DNA of 64,000 bases, taken from assembly GCA_905178155.1 (NCBI GenBank), contig CAJINV010000016.1, positions 372,001-436,000 of the forward strand. Reading direction: 5' to 3'. This document shows, in pieces, positions 49,501-58,684 of this stretch. The notes under the pieces were generated by a model, which saw only the letters and a program-made list of their open reading frames with translations, made no database searches and was not told the origin of the DNA. The stretch is from Amoebophrya sp. A120. Its lineage: Eukaryota > Sar > Dinophyceae > Syndiniales > Amoebophryaceae. A program made the translations under genes and the position numbers. The stretch's first letter is position 1; every line of letters begins with the position of its first letter.

Positions 49501-52301
49501 ACTCGAGTGCAGGGCATCGCGGCAAACCGGCGCGCATTCTCTCGATTCTCAAGGCCTCGGGTGGTTGTGCGGACGCCTCCTGTTTCTGTGTGGTTGTCGC
49601 ATCTCGATCCTGCTGCTGGTTGTCAACGCGCCGCTTTGACAACCAGCAACACGCTGACAACTTGGAAGAACCAAGCCGAAACAAGAAATGTGCGCCGGTT
49701 TGCCGGTGCCGGTGCCCGTGCCCACCGCCAACGCGGCAAGGGCAAGGACCCCTAAGGCGGGAGCCTCTGGCGCAAGGGCGCACCCGCCCCGGGCTGGCCG
49801 GGTGTCCGTCGGGGAGGGAGTGAAACCCCGCGACGCCGGCGCAGTCCGAGGGGCAAGCACGAATATCGGATCCCTCCTGGCAAGGGGAGATCCCCGGAGG
49901 CTGGGGCGAACGCACCGGGGCGAGGGCGGATCCCCCGAGCTGAGGAGGATCCCCCCAAAGAAAGTTCGTAGGCTGGACCCCCCGAGGGCGCGCGGATCCG
50001 CGGGAGGCGGGCCGGCCCTCCGGGGCGAGGGCGGATCCCCCGAAGAACCGGCGGACCCCCCGGGGCGCGGGCGGATCCCCCGCAGAACAGGCGGATCCCC
50101 GGGGAGCGGGCGGATCCCCCGGAGAACCGGTGGGCCCCCCGGGCGAAGGCGGATCCCCCGGGGTGCGGGCGGAGCCCCCGGGGAACGGGCGCATCCCCCG
50201 GGAACGGGCGGATGCCCGAGGAACAAGCGGATCCCCTGGGCGAAGGCGGATCCCCGGTGAGCGGGCGGATCCCCGGGGAGCGGGCGGATCCCCGAGTAGC
50301 AGGCGGATCCCCTGGGCGAAGGCGGATCCCCGGGGAACGGGCGGACGGGACCCCCTGGGCGAAGGCGGATCCCCGGGGTGCGGGCGGACCCCCGGGAGCG
50401 GGCGGATCCCCTGAGCGAAGGCGGATCCCCGGGAGCGGGCGGATCCCCTGCGCGAAGGCGGATCCCCGGCGGGCGGATCCCCTGAGCGAAGGCGGTTCCC
50501 CGGGGAAGGGGCGGATCCCCTGGGCGAACGAAGGCGGATCCCCGGGGAACGGGCGGATCCCCTGGGCGAAGGCGGATCCCCGGGGAGCGGGCGGATCCCC
50601 GAGTAACAGGCGGATCCCCGGGGAGCGGGCGGATCCCCGTGGAGAGGCGGATCCCCCAAAAAACAAGAGAAATCGAAATCACGATGCTATGAGTATTTAT
50701 TTTTCGTCATTCTAAACACAAGAAAACCACGCTGCCGTCGTGTTTCGCTGGTTTGGGTCTCAGAGCGTCAGGGTCTCAAATACAAACGGGTGCCGGTGGC
50801 ACAAGACGGCGCAACAAACACGGCGAGATTCCAGAAAATCTCAAAACATTCGCAGTCTAGGCGAAAAATTGCCCAGATCACAATAAAAACACAATCCCGA
50901 TGGCAGAGCGCGTTTTTCCTCGTTTACAAACGGCCGTTTGTAAAATACGAACGGCCATCCTGTACGACGTAGCCCCGACGGGACTCTGCAAATCGAGAAA
51001 AGTGCAAGAGTAAAGCTTCAAGCGATGATCATTCTTCCGCAGAAAGCTATTCTGTATGCTGCTGCGCACTTTGGAATTACAAACGGGCACCGGTGGCACA
51101 AGCAGGCGCAACAAACACGGCGGGATTCCACGAAATCTTCAAAAATTCGATGTCTACGCGAAAAATTGCCCAAATCGCAATAAAAACACAATCCCGATGG
51201 CAGAGCGCGTTTTTCCTCGTTTACAAACGGCCGTTTGTAAAATACAAACGGCCATCCTGTACGACGTAGCCCCGACGGGACTCTGCAAATCGAGAAAAAT
51301 GAAAGCGTAAAGCTTCCAGCGATGATCATTCTTCCAAAGAAAGCTATCCTGCATGCTGCTGCGCACTTTGGGGGGGCGTTTGTAAAAATACAAACGGATG
51401 CCGGTGGCACAAGAAGGCGCAACAAACACGGCGAGATTCCAGAAAATCTCAAAACATTCGCAGTCTAGGCGAAAAATTGCCCAAATCGCGCTAAAAACAC
51501 AATCCCGATGGCAGCGCGCGTTTTTTCTCGTTTACAAACGGCCGTTTGTAAAAAATTGCAACAACAAAACCGTAGTTTCATATATTTACCTCCGATATCT
51601 TCTTCCGGATCCTCGGAAAACAGCGAGAGTCGCACGTTTTTCAAACACACCTCCATATTCCCCAAAACGTGCTGCACGAGCCTTGACAACGTTTCCACTC
51701 CCTCGTCCCCGTAGCCCGAGGATTGCGGTTCCTGCTTTTTCTTATCGGCAGTGCTACGATTTTTGCCTTTGGACGAAGATCCTCTTGACGAGTCGTAATC
51801 ACTGCTCGCCATTTGAAACTGCTGTTTTTTCTTCGTCTGGTTTGTCATTTTCGAGGTTGCTGAGGAAAACAGGTTAGAAGTACTCGATGACGAATGCTGA
51901 TGATCTGGGGAGTCTGGCCTGCTGGAATTGATCCCGTCAACATCCTGATCATCACCTGCAGATCCGTTCTTCCCGCTACTCAAAATACTCCCGGACACGT
52001 GCAAGTCCGCTATGTAAATTTTGCAGGATTTCTCCAACAAGCGGCTCCAGGGGATTTCCATGCGCAAATACCCCACCGCACCGTCGAGGAGCTTGAAGGG
52101 CGAGTCCTGCAGGTGTTCGTTCAGGAGGTCCGTTTCTAACTCCAAATTGCGCAACTCCAGCACTCCGTGCGACATTTGCAGGGAGACTTCCAGGTTGTCG
52201 AGGTCCAAATCTTTCCGCAGGAAGCCCCCGAGGAAACGGCGCAGCACATACTTGTAGAACCGCTTAAGCGGCACCTGCGTCAGACGGGCGGCGAACTCCA
52301 T
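31575..52301 (-). CDS. ATG2: ATG2 autophagy lipid-transfer protein
   Basis: Reconstructed protein of 3,969 residues from 20 segments (11,910 nt), about twice the usual ATG2 length. ATG2 bridges the endoplasmic reticulum and the growing autophagosome and moves lipid between them. The chorein-type N-terminus is clear (RFLGGFLRKDLDLDNLEV, PFKLLDGAVGYLRMEIPWS). In the middle are CSDTLQCLLNVL (near 2,650) and SLAIYGGTDF, which match the family's CAD region. The C-terminal hallmarks are LPIRLTLDQDVVDFVLRF, MDYRAKRLDMQALQRGDL, GITPIRSFANIGVSLTEF, LVRGTTAFLKNLT, and a terminus with ILKPVIGATSMAATTLRGVR ending near KYKVPG. The extra length is mostly Ser, Gly, Asn, Gln and acidic low-complexity insertions between conserved blocks. 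There are 14 introners and five GT-AG-type introns, one of 4.4 kb. The ATG at 52301 begins directly at the family's N-terminal helix. The junction at 43475-44204 is the least certain. Confidence 0.92.
31710..31839 (-). other. GT-AG intron of ATG2
   Basis: Donor GTACAG at 31839, acceptor GATACAG ending at 31710, 130 nt. It joins KHFAK to GVPVCILKP, the conserved last block. Confidence 0.78.
32007..32227. mobile_element. Introner, family I
   Basis: 221 bp, TSD TTTAT at 32002-32006 and 32228-32232. The left end reads CATCC. Confidence 0.85.
32353..32420 (-). other. Probable short GT-AG intron of ATG2
   Basis: Donor GTGAGC at 32420, acceptor ATTGATAG ending at 32353, 68 nt. Reading through would stop at 32358-32356 and lose the conserved C-terminus; splicing it keeps the frame. 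Confidence 0.65.
32635..32849. mobile_element. Introner, family F
   Basis: 215 bp, TSD AATTC at 32630-32634 and 32850-32854. Confidence 0.9.
33177..33388. mobile_element. Introner, family I
   Basis: 212 bp, TSD GTTGT at 33172-33176 and GTTGC at 33389-33393 (one mismatch). Confidence 0.87.
33954..34109. mobile_element. Introner, family B
   Basis: 156 bp, TSD GACTG at 33949-33953 and 34110-34114. Confidence 0.9.
35822..36084. mobile_element. Introner, family H, full-length
   Basis: 263 bp with the same TIR as the 85-bp copy at 21188. TSD TCTGT at 35817-35821 and 36085-36089. Confidence 0.88.
36229..36492. mobile_element. Introner, family A
   Basis: 264 bp, TSD TGTCC at 36224-36228 and 36493-36497. 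Confidence 0.9.
37885..38195. mobile_element. Introner, family C
   Basis: 311 bp, TSD CAAGT at 37880-37884 and 38196-38200. Confidence 0.9.
40630..40779. mobile_element. Introner, family B
   Basis: 150 bp, TSD CCCTT at 40625-40629 and CCCCT at 40780-40784 (one mismatch). Confidence 0.86.
41507..41715. mobile_element. Introner, family F
   Basis: 209 bp, TSD TGATT at 41502-41506 and 41716-41720. Confidence 0.9.
41780..42041. mobile_element. Introner, family A
   Basis: 262 bp, TSD CGAAC at 41775-41779 and AGAAC at 42042-42046 (one mismatch). Confidence 0.87.
43475..44204 (-). other. ATG2 intron filled by a 133-bp tandem array
   Basis: Proposed donor GTATGG at 44204 and acceptor GTGAAAAG ending at 43475, about 730 nt. 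The exact ends are inferred from frame; without an intron the upstream frame stops at a TAG just past the proposed donor. Confidence 0.55.
43504..44100. repeat. Tandem repeat, ~133-bp unit, about 4.5 copies
   Basis: GGAGAAT starts recur at 43504, 43637, 43770, 43902 and (as GGAGA) 44034. The first two copies are almost identical. Each unit holds an inverted pair TTTCTGGAG/CTCCAGAAA. Frames across it give repeated pseudo-peptides and are not genes. Confidence 0.9.
44289..44437. mobile_element. Introner, family B
   Basis: 149 bp, TSD CTCGT at 44284-44288 and 44438-44442. Confidence 0.9.
45406..45730. mobile_element. Introner, family C
   Basis: 325 bp, TSD ACCGG at 45401-45405 and 45731-45735. 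Confidence 0.9.
46127..46259 (-). other. GT-AG intron of ATG2
   Basis: Donor GTTTGT at 46259, acceptor ATCTACAAG ending at 46127, 133 nt, joining MKMEME to VDLHIAG. It contains a GCATGACAA motif. Confidence 0.75.
46540..46818. mobile_element. Introner, family D
   Basis: 279 bp, TSD TGTTT at 46535-46539 and 46819-46823. Only 42 coding bases separate it from the next introner. Confidence 0.9.
46866..47127. mobile_element. Introner, family A
   Basis: 262 bp, TSD CCAAA at 46861-46865 and 47128-47132. Confidence 0.9.
47270..48392. repeat. ~310-bp satellite, first block
   Basis: AAAGCTAT(T/C)CTG recurs at 47403, 47714, 48025 and 48339 (spacing 311, 311, 314). Each unit includes GGGGGGGCG, an ACAAACGGGYRCCGGTGGCA segment and an inverted pair around AAACGGCCGTTT. 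Confidence 0.9.
48451..48470. repeat. 20-bp perfect palindrome
   Basis: AAGGTTTCCCGGGAAACCTT, about 60 bp inside the left end of the TIR element; possibly a protein-binding site. Confidence 0.8.
48650..49460. repeat. ~115-bp tandem repeat, seven copies
   Basis: AAATCCTCTCAGGAATCCTC or a close variant recurs near 48690, 48807, 48920, 49042, 49157, 49277 and 49377, separated by GCGCCCTTTCCCCGRCGGCA and by runs of CAGAGGATTC. Long frames in every phase are a consequence of the repeat. Confidence 0.88.
49860..50665. repeat. GC-rich minisatellite of GGCGGATCCCC units
   Basis: About 30 copies of GGATCCC in roughly 800 bp, alternating between GCGGATCCCCTGGGCGAAG-type and GCGGATCCCCGGGGAGCGG-type units of about 17-19 bp. 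All six frames are largely open and translate to Pro/Gly/Arg repeats; this is not coding. Confidence 0.9.
50778..51560. repeat. ~310-bp satellite, second block
   Basis: Continues the first block after the inserted element; AAAGCTAT(T/C)CTG at 51043 and 51340 (spacing 297), ending about 30 bp before the exon 1 donor. Confidence 0.88.
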
Positions 52302-53499
52302 CTTGTCTTAGTGTGGGTTTCTGTGCTGGAAGATGGGGCGGTTGAAGCTGTTCTTTTCTGTACTACCGGAAGGAGATGCCGTGTGTCGGTGCTCTTTCAG
52401 TGTCGTGTGTGTTGCGCGAACGCGAAGGCGAAATCAAGTCGGCTTCTACTGCAAGTCATGCTCTTGCACTGGCGTACTTTTGCAGTGGACCTCCGTTCTC
52501 CTTCTCTCCGCCCACGGTGGTGCGTTCGCGCGGTCGCACATTAATCGTGGAGCCAAACTGGTGGTGCGCACCACGGGAAAATCGGTGAATCTGCCCCGCC
52601 GATCCTCGGTATGGTAGATGCATCGCAGGGGCGTGTCTCCTGTGTAGCTTATCACAATCAAGCTGATCTGAAGAAAGCAAGCTAGACAAAAAAAACGGTG
52701 AAACGCAATTGATAAGATAGGTAAAAGCCAAGAACAAAAAAAAAGATTAAAGAGATTGTCTACAATACACTAGGACATCATCTCTTTGGTGGAAATACTT
52801 TCGTTCCAAAAATACAGGGCGTTTGATGACAGGGCATGACACGGAAAATGCGAATGGAAATGACCGTGGGCTTTAGAGAAAACAACAAGTTATCAAAAAC
52901 TATAGTTAGACATGGGGTAAAAAAAGCGCTTGAAAAATTCCTCTATGTATAGTCAAAAAACGGACAAGCCCACGCACAGGGAGAAATGTGCGCCGTCACG
53001 TCGTGCACCGGAGTTGCAGAGACGACGGTTGCTGTGGTCATTTTTAGTTTCGGGGCAGGCAGGTACTCCTCCGTGGGTTGCCTCGTCGAAAATGGTGTGT
53101 AGTATTCAAAAAGACAAAACTCTTTACTCGTATCCCGTAGCGGCTCTAGCTCTGGAAGAATTGAACAAAATAATATTGACCACATCTGGATCGAGTTGAA
53201 AATACAGAAAAGAAACATCAAGCGAGAGGCAATTTCCCACTCATCTGTTGTAGGCCACGAAACAGAAATAAATAGCTGAGGACTACATCATCCAGCACTC
53301 GACCTCGGTTGGGTTGCGGACGTCACATTTTCAGCATTAGCCTTCCCTGACATCTCTCGCCGAATTCTCCGAACGCCAATCACCAGAAACAAGCAACACC
53401 CGTCTGCGCAACGCCTCGCACACGCTTTTTGTTTTTCTTTGTTGTCTGTTAAGAAATAAAACACACTGCAACACATACAAAAACACATCCCTTCGGGCG
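52302..53499. other. Upstream of ATG2, no supported gene
   Basis: 1.2 kb 5' of the ATG2 start. Scattered short frames, no domain, no introners. A promoter or trans-splice acceptor for ATG2 must lie here, but no diagnostic motif is visible. Confidence 0.55.
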
Positions 53500-55650
53500 C
53501 CCCCGAACGACGGCCGCTTCTACACACAAGCGCACTCACGCCGGCCGCCGCGAGGTCAGTACGGGCCCCGCGCGGCGCAGTGAATGGCGTGGCATCACTG
53601 CCACCGGCAAAATTAATGGCATCGGGCACACGCTACGACCATCTCCATCACTCAGGTGGCGACGCGGGCCGGCCTTTGTATCCAGACCACGCGCAATCAC
53701 GACGGCCCAAGGCCCACCGCGCCAACAGGTAGCAAGCGCGCCCGCGCACTGGCTGGGCGCGCGGCTGGGCGCAGACGAATAAAACAGGGCTGCCACGCTA
53801 ACGAGCACGGGGCGGGGGCCCGCGCCCGCATGCGCGCGGCGACTACTTAGGCCCGCGCGCCTGCGGCCGGCGCAGTTCGCTGGCCCCGGCGGCGCACCAG
53901 CGCCAGGCCCCCCGCACCTACCTGGCGCGGGGCAACCCCGCGCGGGCGCGCGGGCTACATATATTTATAAAGAACACGGGCGGCGCCGGCCTCCGCTTCT
54001 CAGCGAGCAAGTCCAGCGGCGTTGCAGGGCTACCCTTCTGGCGTGGCCGGTTTCCCAGTCGGCCCTCCAGTCGCGTCCAGGCTTCCTCCACTACCCCGCC
54101 GCCCCTGTCCCGCCTCTGGCAGATGCCACAGAACCGCTGCTGTACGACGACGAGAGCAAGCCTCCCAATGCGGTCGCGGAGGTGATAAGAAACGCGAAGG
54201 CCATCATCGTCTCGGAAATTACAAAACAGCCAGCGGCCAGCAGCGCCGGCACCAGGGTCAACCACGCATAGCAGCGCGGAGGCACGCCAGCGCGCGCGAG
54301 GCCGACCCGCGGCTGCTAACTTCTACGAACCAGGTCGCCCCCTCTGTCCCACCACCCGCTGGGCCGACATGGGGCCCAGCCCGCGGCATGGGCAGGGGCG
54401 AGCCCGAGGCGCTCGCATTCTCACTGCTACACGAAGATGGGAGCCATTCACCAATTTGCTTGCGAAATGCAGCAGAAGCGTCTCCATAACGCTTGCAGAC
54501 ACGCACGCGCCGGCACAACTCTCTTCCACCTAGTAATCATCTCAATTTCCCAGTCAGACTCGCTAATTCAAAAACCGTCTTCCTCCAGCTTCAACACAGC
54601 AAAGCGTCAACGCAGCAAACTGCCTCCTGTGCTGTTGGAGCTCTTCTTCCTCCGCGTTTGTCACATCTCTCAATCGCAGCACAAAAACAACTCCGTTTAT
54701 CTTCTCCACGAAACTACTAAACGGGACCCCGGTGTAAAAACAATAAAGTTCCCGCGCAGCAGGCATGCAGAGTTTTAGGCCCCGCTCACTTTTGCTGACA
54801 AGTAAGAGAGCGGAGCAAAGAATTTGCAACGCAAATAATTCTCGCGATCACGGCACAGACAGAAACTCACAGCCGGCCAACACCAGCGCCTTTGTGCGGG
54901 CCAAGTGAGTCCTGCGACCGGCAAGCAACGGGGACGACACTGGCTCCCGCGCGACGGATCATGCTAGTGATTCGTAACAGGCGGCCGCAAAGGAAGCATC
55001 GCATCACCGAGAACAGCTGCGCCTGCGTACAGGGCGGGGCGACGTCCGCTCCGGCGGGCGAGGCAACTTAAGAACATTGCACGGGCGGGTGCCCACAAAA
55101 AAAATGCGCCGGGGTAAAATGCGCCTTGGTCCCCCGCCGGGGGGCGCGGTAGCGGGCCAAACGGCCGCGGGGCTGGCCAACACAGGCCCGGCGGCCGCCA
55201 CGACGCAAGAAGCGCCGCCGTTTTGCTCCCCGAGTCGAAAGGCAGAGGCAAAGAAGGGAGCAACCAGCGCCGCCGGCGCATGGCGCAGGGCTGAGGCGAC
55301 GCGCCGGGGCGATTCGCGCCGACCTTCATCTTTACTCCGTGCTTTGCGGACAGGTCGCCGGCGGCAGCTTCTTCGATGGTCGGCGCTATCTCACGCCCCG
55401 GGCGCCGCCTTCGACTCCCGCTAAGCCGCTCCGCGCGCCCCGCTTCTGCGGCAGTTCCCCGTGGTAAGAACCAGGGCAAACAAGACGGCCCCCGAGCCGC
55501 ACGGGCCGCGTCCTTCGGACAGAAGGGTCGATCGTTTGATAAGGAATGGCCGGCCGGAGCCCGGCACTCTTCGGGCCGCAACAGTTTCAGTCGCCGGCCT
55601 TCGATATGTAGTTTTCGAGGCCGAGCGATCCCAATGAGTGAGACTTACAC
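53500..55650. other. GC-rich, gene-poor island
   Basis: Base composition changes sharply: long runs of CGCGCCCGC-type sequence with many open frames in several phases. None shows a domain I can defend. The minus-strand frame 54285-54091 has a hydrophobic stretch (LTLVPALLAAGCFVISET) but no supported gene structure. I could not match the region to rRNA. It contains no introner. Confidence 0.5.
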
Positions 55651-56040
55651 CCATGGTGTCTTGTTTGAGGAATAAGGTGTAATATTCCCGATGGTCCCGC
55701 TGTTTCACTCACACTCGTCGTGGTCAGCTAAGTACAGCTAAAAGCTGCAACCTCTTCTCCACTACCACTACAGACAAATCCCTCTTCCTCCCCTTCTGCC
55801 ACGCCGCTCAGATGCTTTAGGATTGGTGTCCTGGTGCCTCTCAGACCTCCGTGCAACTCTTTACGTTTCACCCTCTTATTTTTTGCAGTTCCCGTCGTGC
55901 ACGTTGGAAACACAATGGCTCGTTTGTGAACTCCTGTGCTGCAAGCCACGCTATCGCGGGCCCATCTTCGTCATCTGAACTCTCCCTGATGTATCTTCGC
56001 TATCAGCCTAATGGCAATGCTGATGTGGATTCGATTTTGA

Positions 56041-58159
56041 TCAATCCAAATCGTCGAGTTCGTCCTTCGATTCTACTGGTTTTTCAACTACTTCGACTTC
56101 CTTTTCCACAGATTTTTCTGCACTTGCTTTCCTACCCTGCTCCTCATCCACACCACTCCTGTCTTCACTGTGATCAGACGCCGACTTATTTTCAACGCCC
56201 GCGCCAGCAGAATTCGCAGTTGATTTCCCTTCCCCCGGTTCCTCTACCGCACAAGCCACCGCAGCACAAAACTTCGCTGCCTCCTCCTCGGTCGCGACAA
56301 ATTCGACCTTCTTCCGTAGCATCCGTAACCCGGTCACCATGCACCTCCCCAATTCCGTCATCTCCGCATTGCCGTCAATCCGCACGGTCTTTAAAGAGGG
56401 TAAATTATCCGGACTCGCGAGGAAGGCCACCAACTGCTGCATCCCCGCGTCCGCGATTTCGTTGTGGGAAAGGTCCAGGGTCTGGATGTAAGACGAGTCT
56501 GTGATTTTTTTATTTTCGTTTTCGATTTTCAAAGACAGGTGGATGTTCGATAAAAGTAGGCATGGAAAAGAGTATGTTATGCGTCTTGTTCTTTCTTGCA
56601 AACAATTACATTCCCCTCGAACATCGTTTTGCAACTCTACTGTCCTCTCACCTTTGCAAACCTCCAGCACACTCCCCATGTCCGTGTCCCCGAGGCCGAG
56701 TTTTGGGAGTTTGAGCACATTCCCCTTCAAGTACTGTTTCACTCCGGTCGCGGTGATGCCGTTGCATTTCTTGGATTCCGCAAGTTCTGCCGGCATTTTT
56801 GTCGACGGTCCGGTGGAAGAGGAGGATGAAGTGGATGCTCCTGCTGCAGTTTCTGTGGTGGGAAATTCCAATACAGTTCATTCCTGAGACGAAATCATGA
56901 CACCATAATCACGTAGTATAATTCATCGTGAATAACAATAACACCTACACCTAGACGCGTCCTCGAATATAATGGCGCATCCGAGCAAGAAAAGCAAAAG
57001 TGACAGCTTGTGCGCGTGACATTATACCATCATCCCCCAAAAGTTTCTCGTCTTTTCCCCCAGGAGCCCGACCATCCCCCTTGTTCCCGCTGCAACTCGC
57101 TTTCGACTGAATGCTGTAACTCCCACTTTCCGCGTCCGGCTTGAACGCCAACGTCGCCCGGTGGTCCTTCGATTCCTGTTCCAACCGTTCGATTTCCGTC
57201 AAAATCTCCTGCATCCGCTTCCGCATGCCCGGGGCTCGCTCTTTAAAATCGGCTTCCCCGACGTACTATCAACTGCAAAGGTGTCTGGGTCTGGAAGATT
57301 TCTAGATTTGTCACGCATATCTTGCATGAGCCATGATGTCTGTGATGCATGCCGTAGCATCACAGACTTTTAGAGGGCTTTGTGATACCTCTACCGCATG
57401 AGAAATGCCCTCTCCACGTAGGACAAACCCGACCCCTCTTGCTGGTCATGCAATACAAATCTTTTTAGAATCCACAGACAGCATCACAAGTTGTGACCTT
57501 CCAGACCCAAACATATTTGCATTTGATACGTACTTCAGACAGTCCAAGCAGTAACTCACCACCTTTCCCGTTTCCCGAAACGCCTGCTTCTTGAAATCTT
57601 CCGGTAGAACACACCCGGCTATCGTGAGGAAAAATCCCCCCTCCCCATATTGACGAGGTGCGTTTTCGAAATTTGTGTTGCTGATTTGTGGCCACAATTA
57701 GCGTCTGTCTTGCAAGAAGGCAACTCCGCAGGCTCCGCCGCATTATGCAGGCGGTTTGTCATGCTGTTGGGCCTACAGTGCGGAAGTTTTTCATGCTAAG
57801 CGCCTAGGCAAAACCTCTCTCCTCAGACTCGATAGGGGCCTGCAGCCCTCTCCAGCAACACAAACCTGATTTGCGTACGCAAATCCAGCATCAGAAACTT
57901 CATTTTGATATGGGGAGAGGGGATTTCTCATTTTGATACCGGGCTTGTGGTGGCGGGACTGGACCTTCCAGGCGAATTCTCGGAGCTTTTCGACCTGTTC
58001 CGTGAAGGGTAATTCCTCCCAAGGTCTAGTGTCCGTCTCCTTCGCCGGAAGATCGTTGGCTTTCTGATAGCTATTGCGGGTATCCAGCTGCTTTGCGTCG
58101 TGTTCCTCATCGCTGTCGATCTCCTCGATACGAGGGCCGTCGGAATAGGAAGGAGCCAT
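56041..58159 (-). CDS. Leucine-rich-repeat protein
   Basis: Reconstructed protein of 399 residues; segments 58159-57939, 57614-57529, 57261-57028, 56852-56652, 56498-56041 (1,200 nt). The N-terminus is acidic (RIEEIDSDEE), followed by a region with four Cys (CVLPED, YCLDCLKY) and a predicted coiled coil (MRKRMQEILTEIERLEQES). Then come leucine-rich repeats of the ribonuclease-inhibitor type: VLKLPKLGLGDTDMGSVL, YIQTLDLSHNEIADAGMQQL, LPSLKTVRIDGNAEMTEL. The tail is very acidic and ends DELDDLD. Two introners and two GT-AG introns interrupt it. LRR proteins of this kind usually bind other proteins; the partner is unknown. The ATG at 58159 is the first in frame. Confidence 0.78.
56499..56651 (-). 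other. GT-AG intron of the LRR gene
   Basis: Donor GTGAGA at 56651, acceptor AATCACAG ending at 56499, 153 nt. It falls between two leucine-rich repeats. Confidence 0.8.
56853..57027 (-). other. GT-AG intron of the LRR gene
   Basis: Donor GTATAA at 57027, acceptor CCACCACAG ending at 56853, 175 nt. Confidence 0.7.
57267..57528. mobile_element. Introner, family A
   Basis: 262 bp, TSD CGTAC at 57262-57266 and 57529-57533. One of the copies that could also be read as GTATC...GATAG on the coding strand. Confidence 0.9.
57620..57938. mobile_element. Introner, family C
   Basis: 319 bp, TSD CCGGC at 57615-57619 and CCGGG at 57939-57943 (one mismatch). Confidence 0.87.
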
Positions 58160-58684
58160 TTTTGTGGTGTACGTCTCGAATGACAAATAAGCTCTACTTT
58201 CTAATTTTATTTAAGCGCTCAGCGACTAGTCTTGTTTAGTACGCAAAGACAAGAAGGTGCTTTGCGCAAATAAGCATGTTGTTCTTGTTGTTTTTTATTT
58301 CACACGCTCGTAATTAAGTAATTCGCACTCACATGTCCAACATGGTGCACCAGAACTCTGAGCAGTTCGTTGTACTTGTTGTACTCACTCGTTCATCATC
58401 TTCTACACTTTCACATCAGAGCTCACTCCAAGTCTGTAAAGCAGAAGCGAAACCCTTCTTCTTGCGCTTGAAAGTTACAAGAAGAACAAGGACATCGTCA
58501 CTGTGGCTCGTGCTCGTCTTCCTATTTCTCTTCATAAATCAGAGACAAAGTGGTGCCAGAAAAAAACAAGCATAAGAACTGGTAGTGGTCGCGCAAATTA
58601 TGCCTGATACACTGTGAGCAATGAGGAAACATCAAGGCATGCAGATCATCTTCATCTCGAAGTTCATCTACTATTAATTTCGAC
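58160..58684. other. Intergenic, no supported gene
   Basis: About 525 bp between the LRR gene start and the stop of the TraB-like gene. A plus-strand frame (58333-58575) has no domain. Confidence 0.6.

Larger units (their letters stand above)
48393..50777. mobile_element. DNA transposon-like element with TIRs and 8-bp TSD
   Basis: It interrupts the satellite exactly: AAATACAA at 48385-48392 is repeated at 50778-50785. The left end (GAGAAAGTGACGCTGTGAGA...) pairs with the inverted right end (GAGACCCTGACGCTCTGAGA...) at about 21 of 25 positions. The interior of 2.3 kb is GC-rich tandem repeat with no credible transposase frame, so it looks non-autonomous. An 8-bp TSD fits hAT-like transposition, but the termini are not typical enough to name a superfamily. 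Confidence 0.8.
47182..51589 (-). other. ATG2 intron 1, 4.4 kb, repeat-filled
   Basis: Donor GTAAAT at 51589, acceptor AACTACAG ending at 47182. It joins EEDIGG to APSYYPY in frame. It is by far the longest intron in the window and consists of a satellite array, an inserted TIR element and the element's internal arrays. Confidence 0.75.

Noticed and set aside
49860-50665. Regularly spaced short repeats resembling a CRISPR array
   Set aside because: Units are contiguous and variable, without unique spacers or cas genes, and the context is eukaryotic.
48482-50715. Very long open frames on both strands
   Set aside because: They are products of the 115-bp and GGATCCC tandem repeats, open in several frames at once with repetitive peptides.
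54091-54285. Hydrophobic minus-strand frame resembling a sugar-phosphate transporter end
   Set aside because: Only about 60 codons, in a GC-rich region open in many frames, with no adjoining exons that support a transporter.
54960-55720. GC-rich region considered as rRNA
   Set aside because: It did not match any 18S, 5.8S or 28S core segment I could recall; a covariance-model search would be needed.
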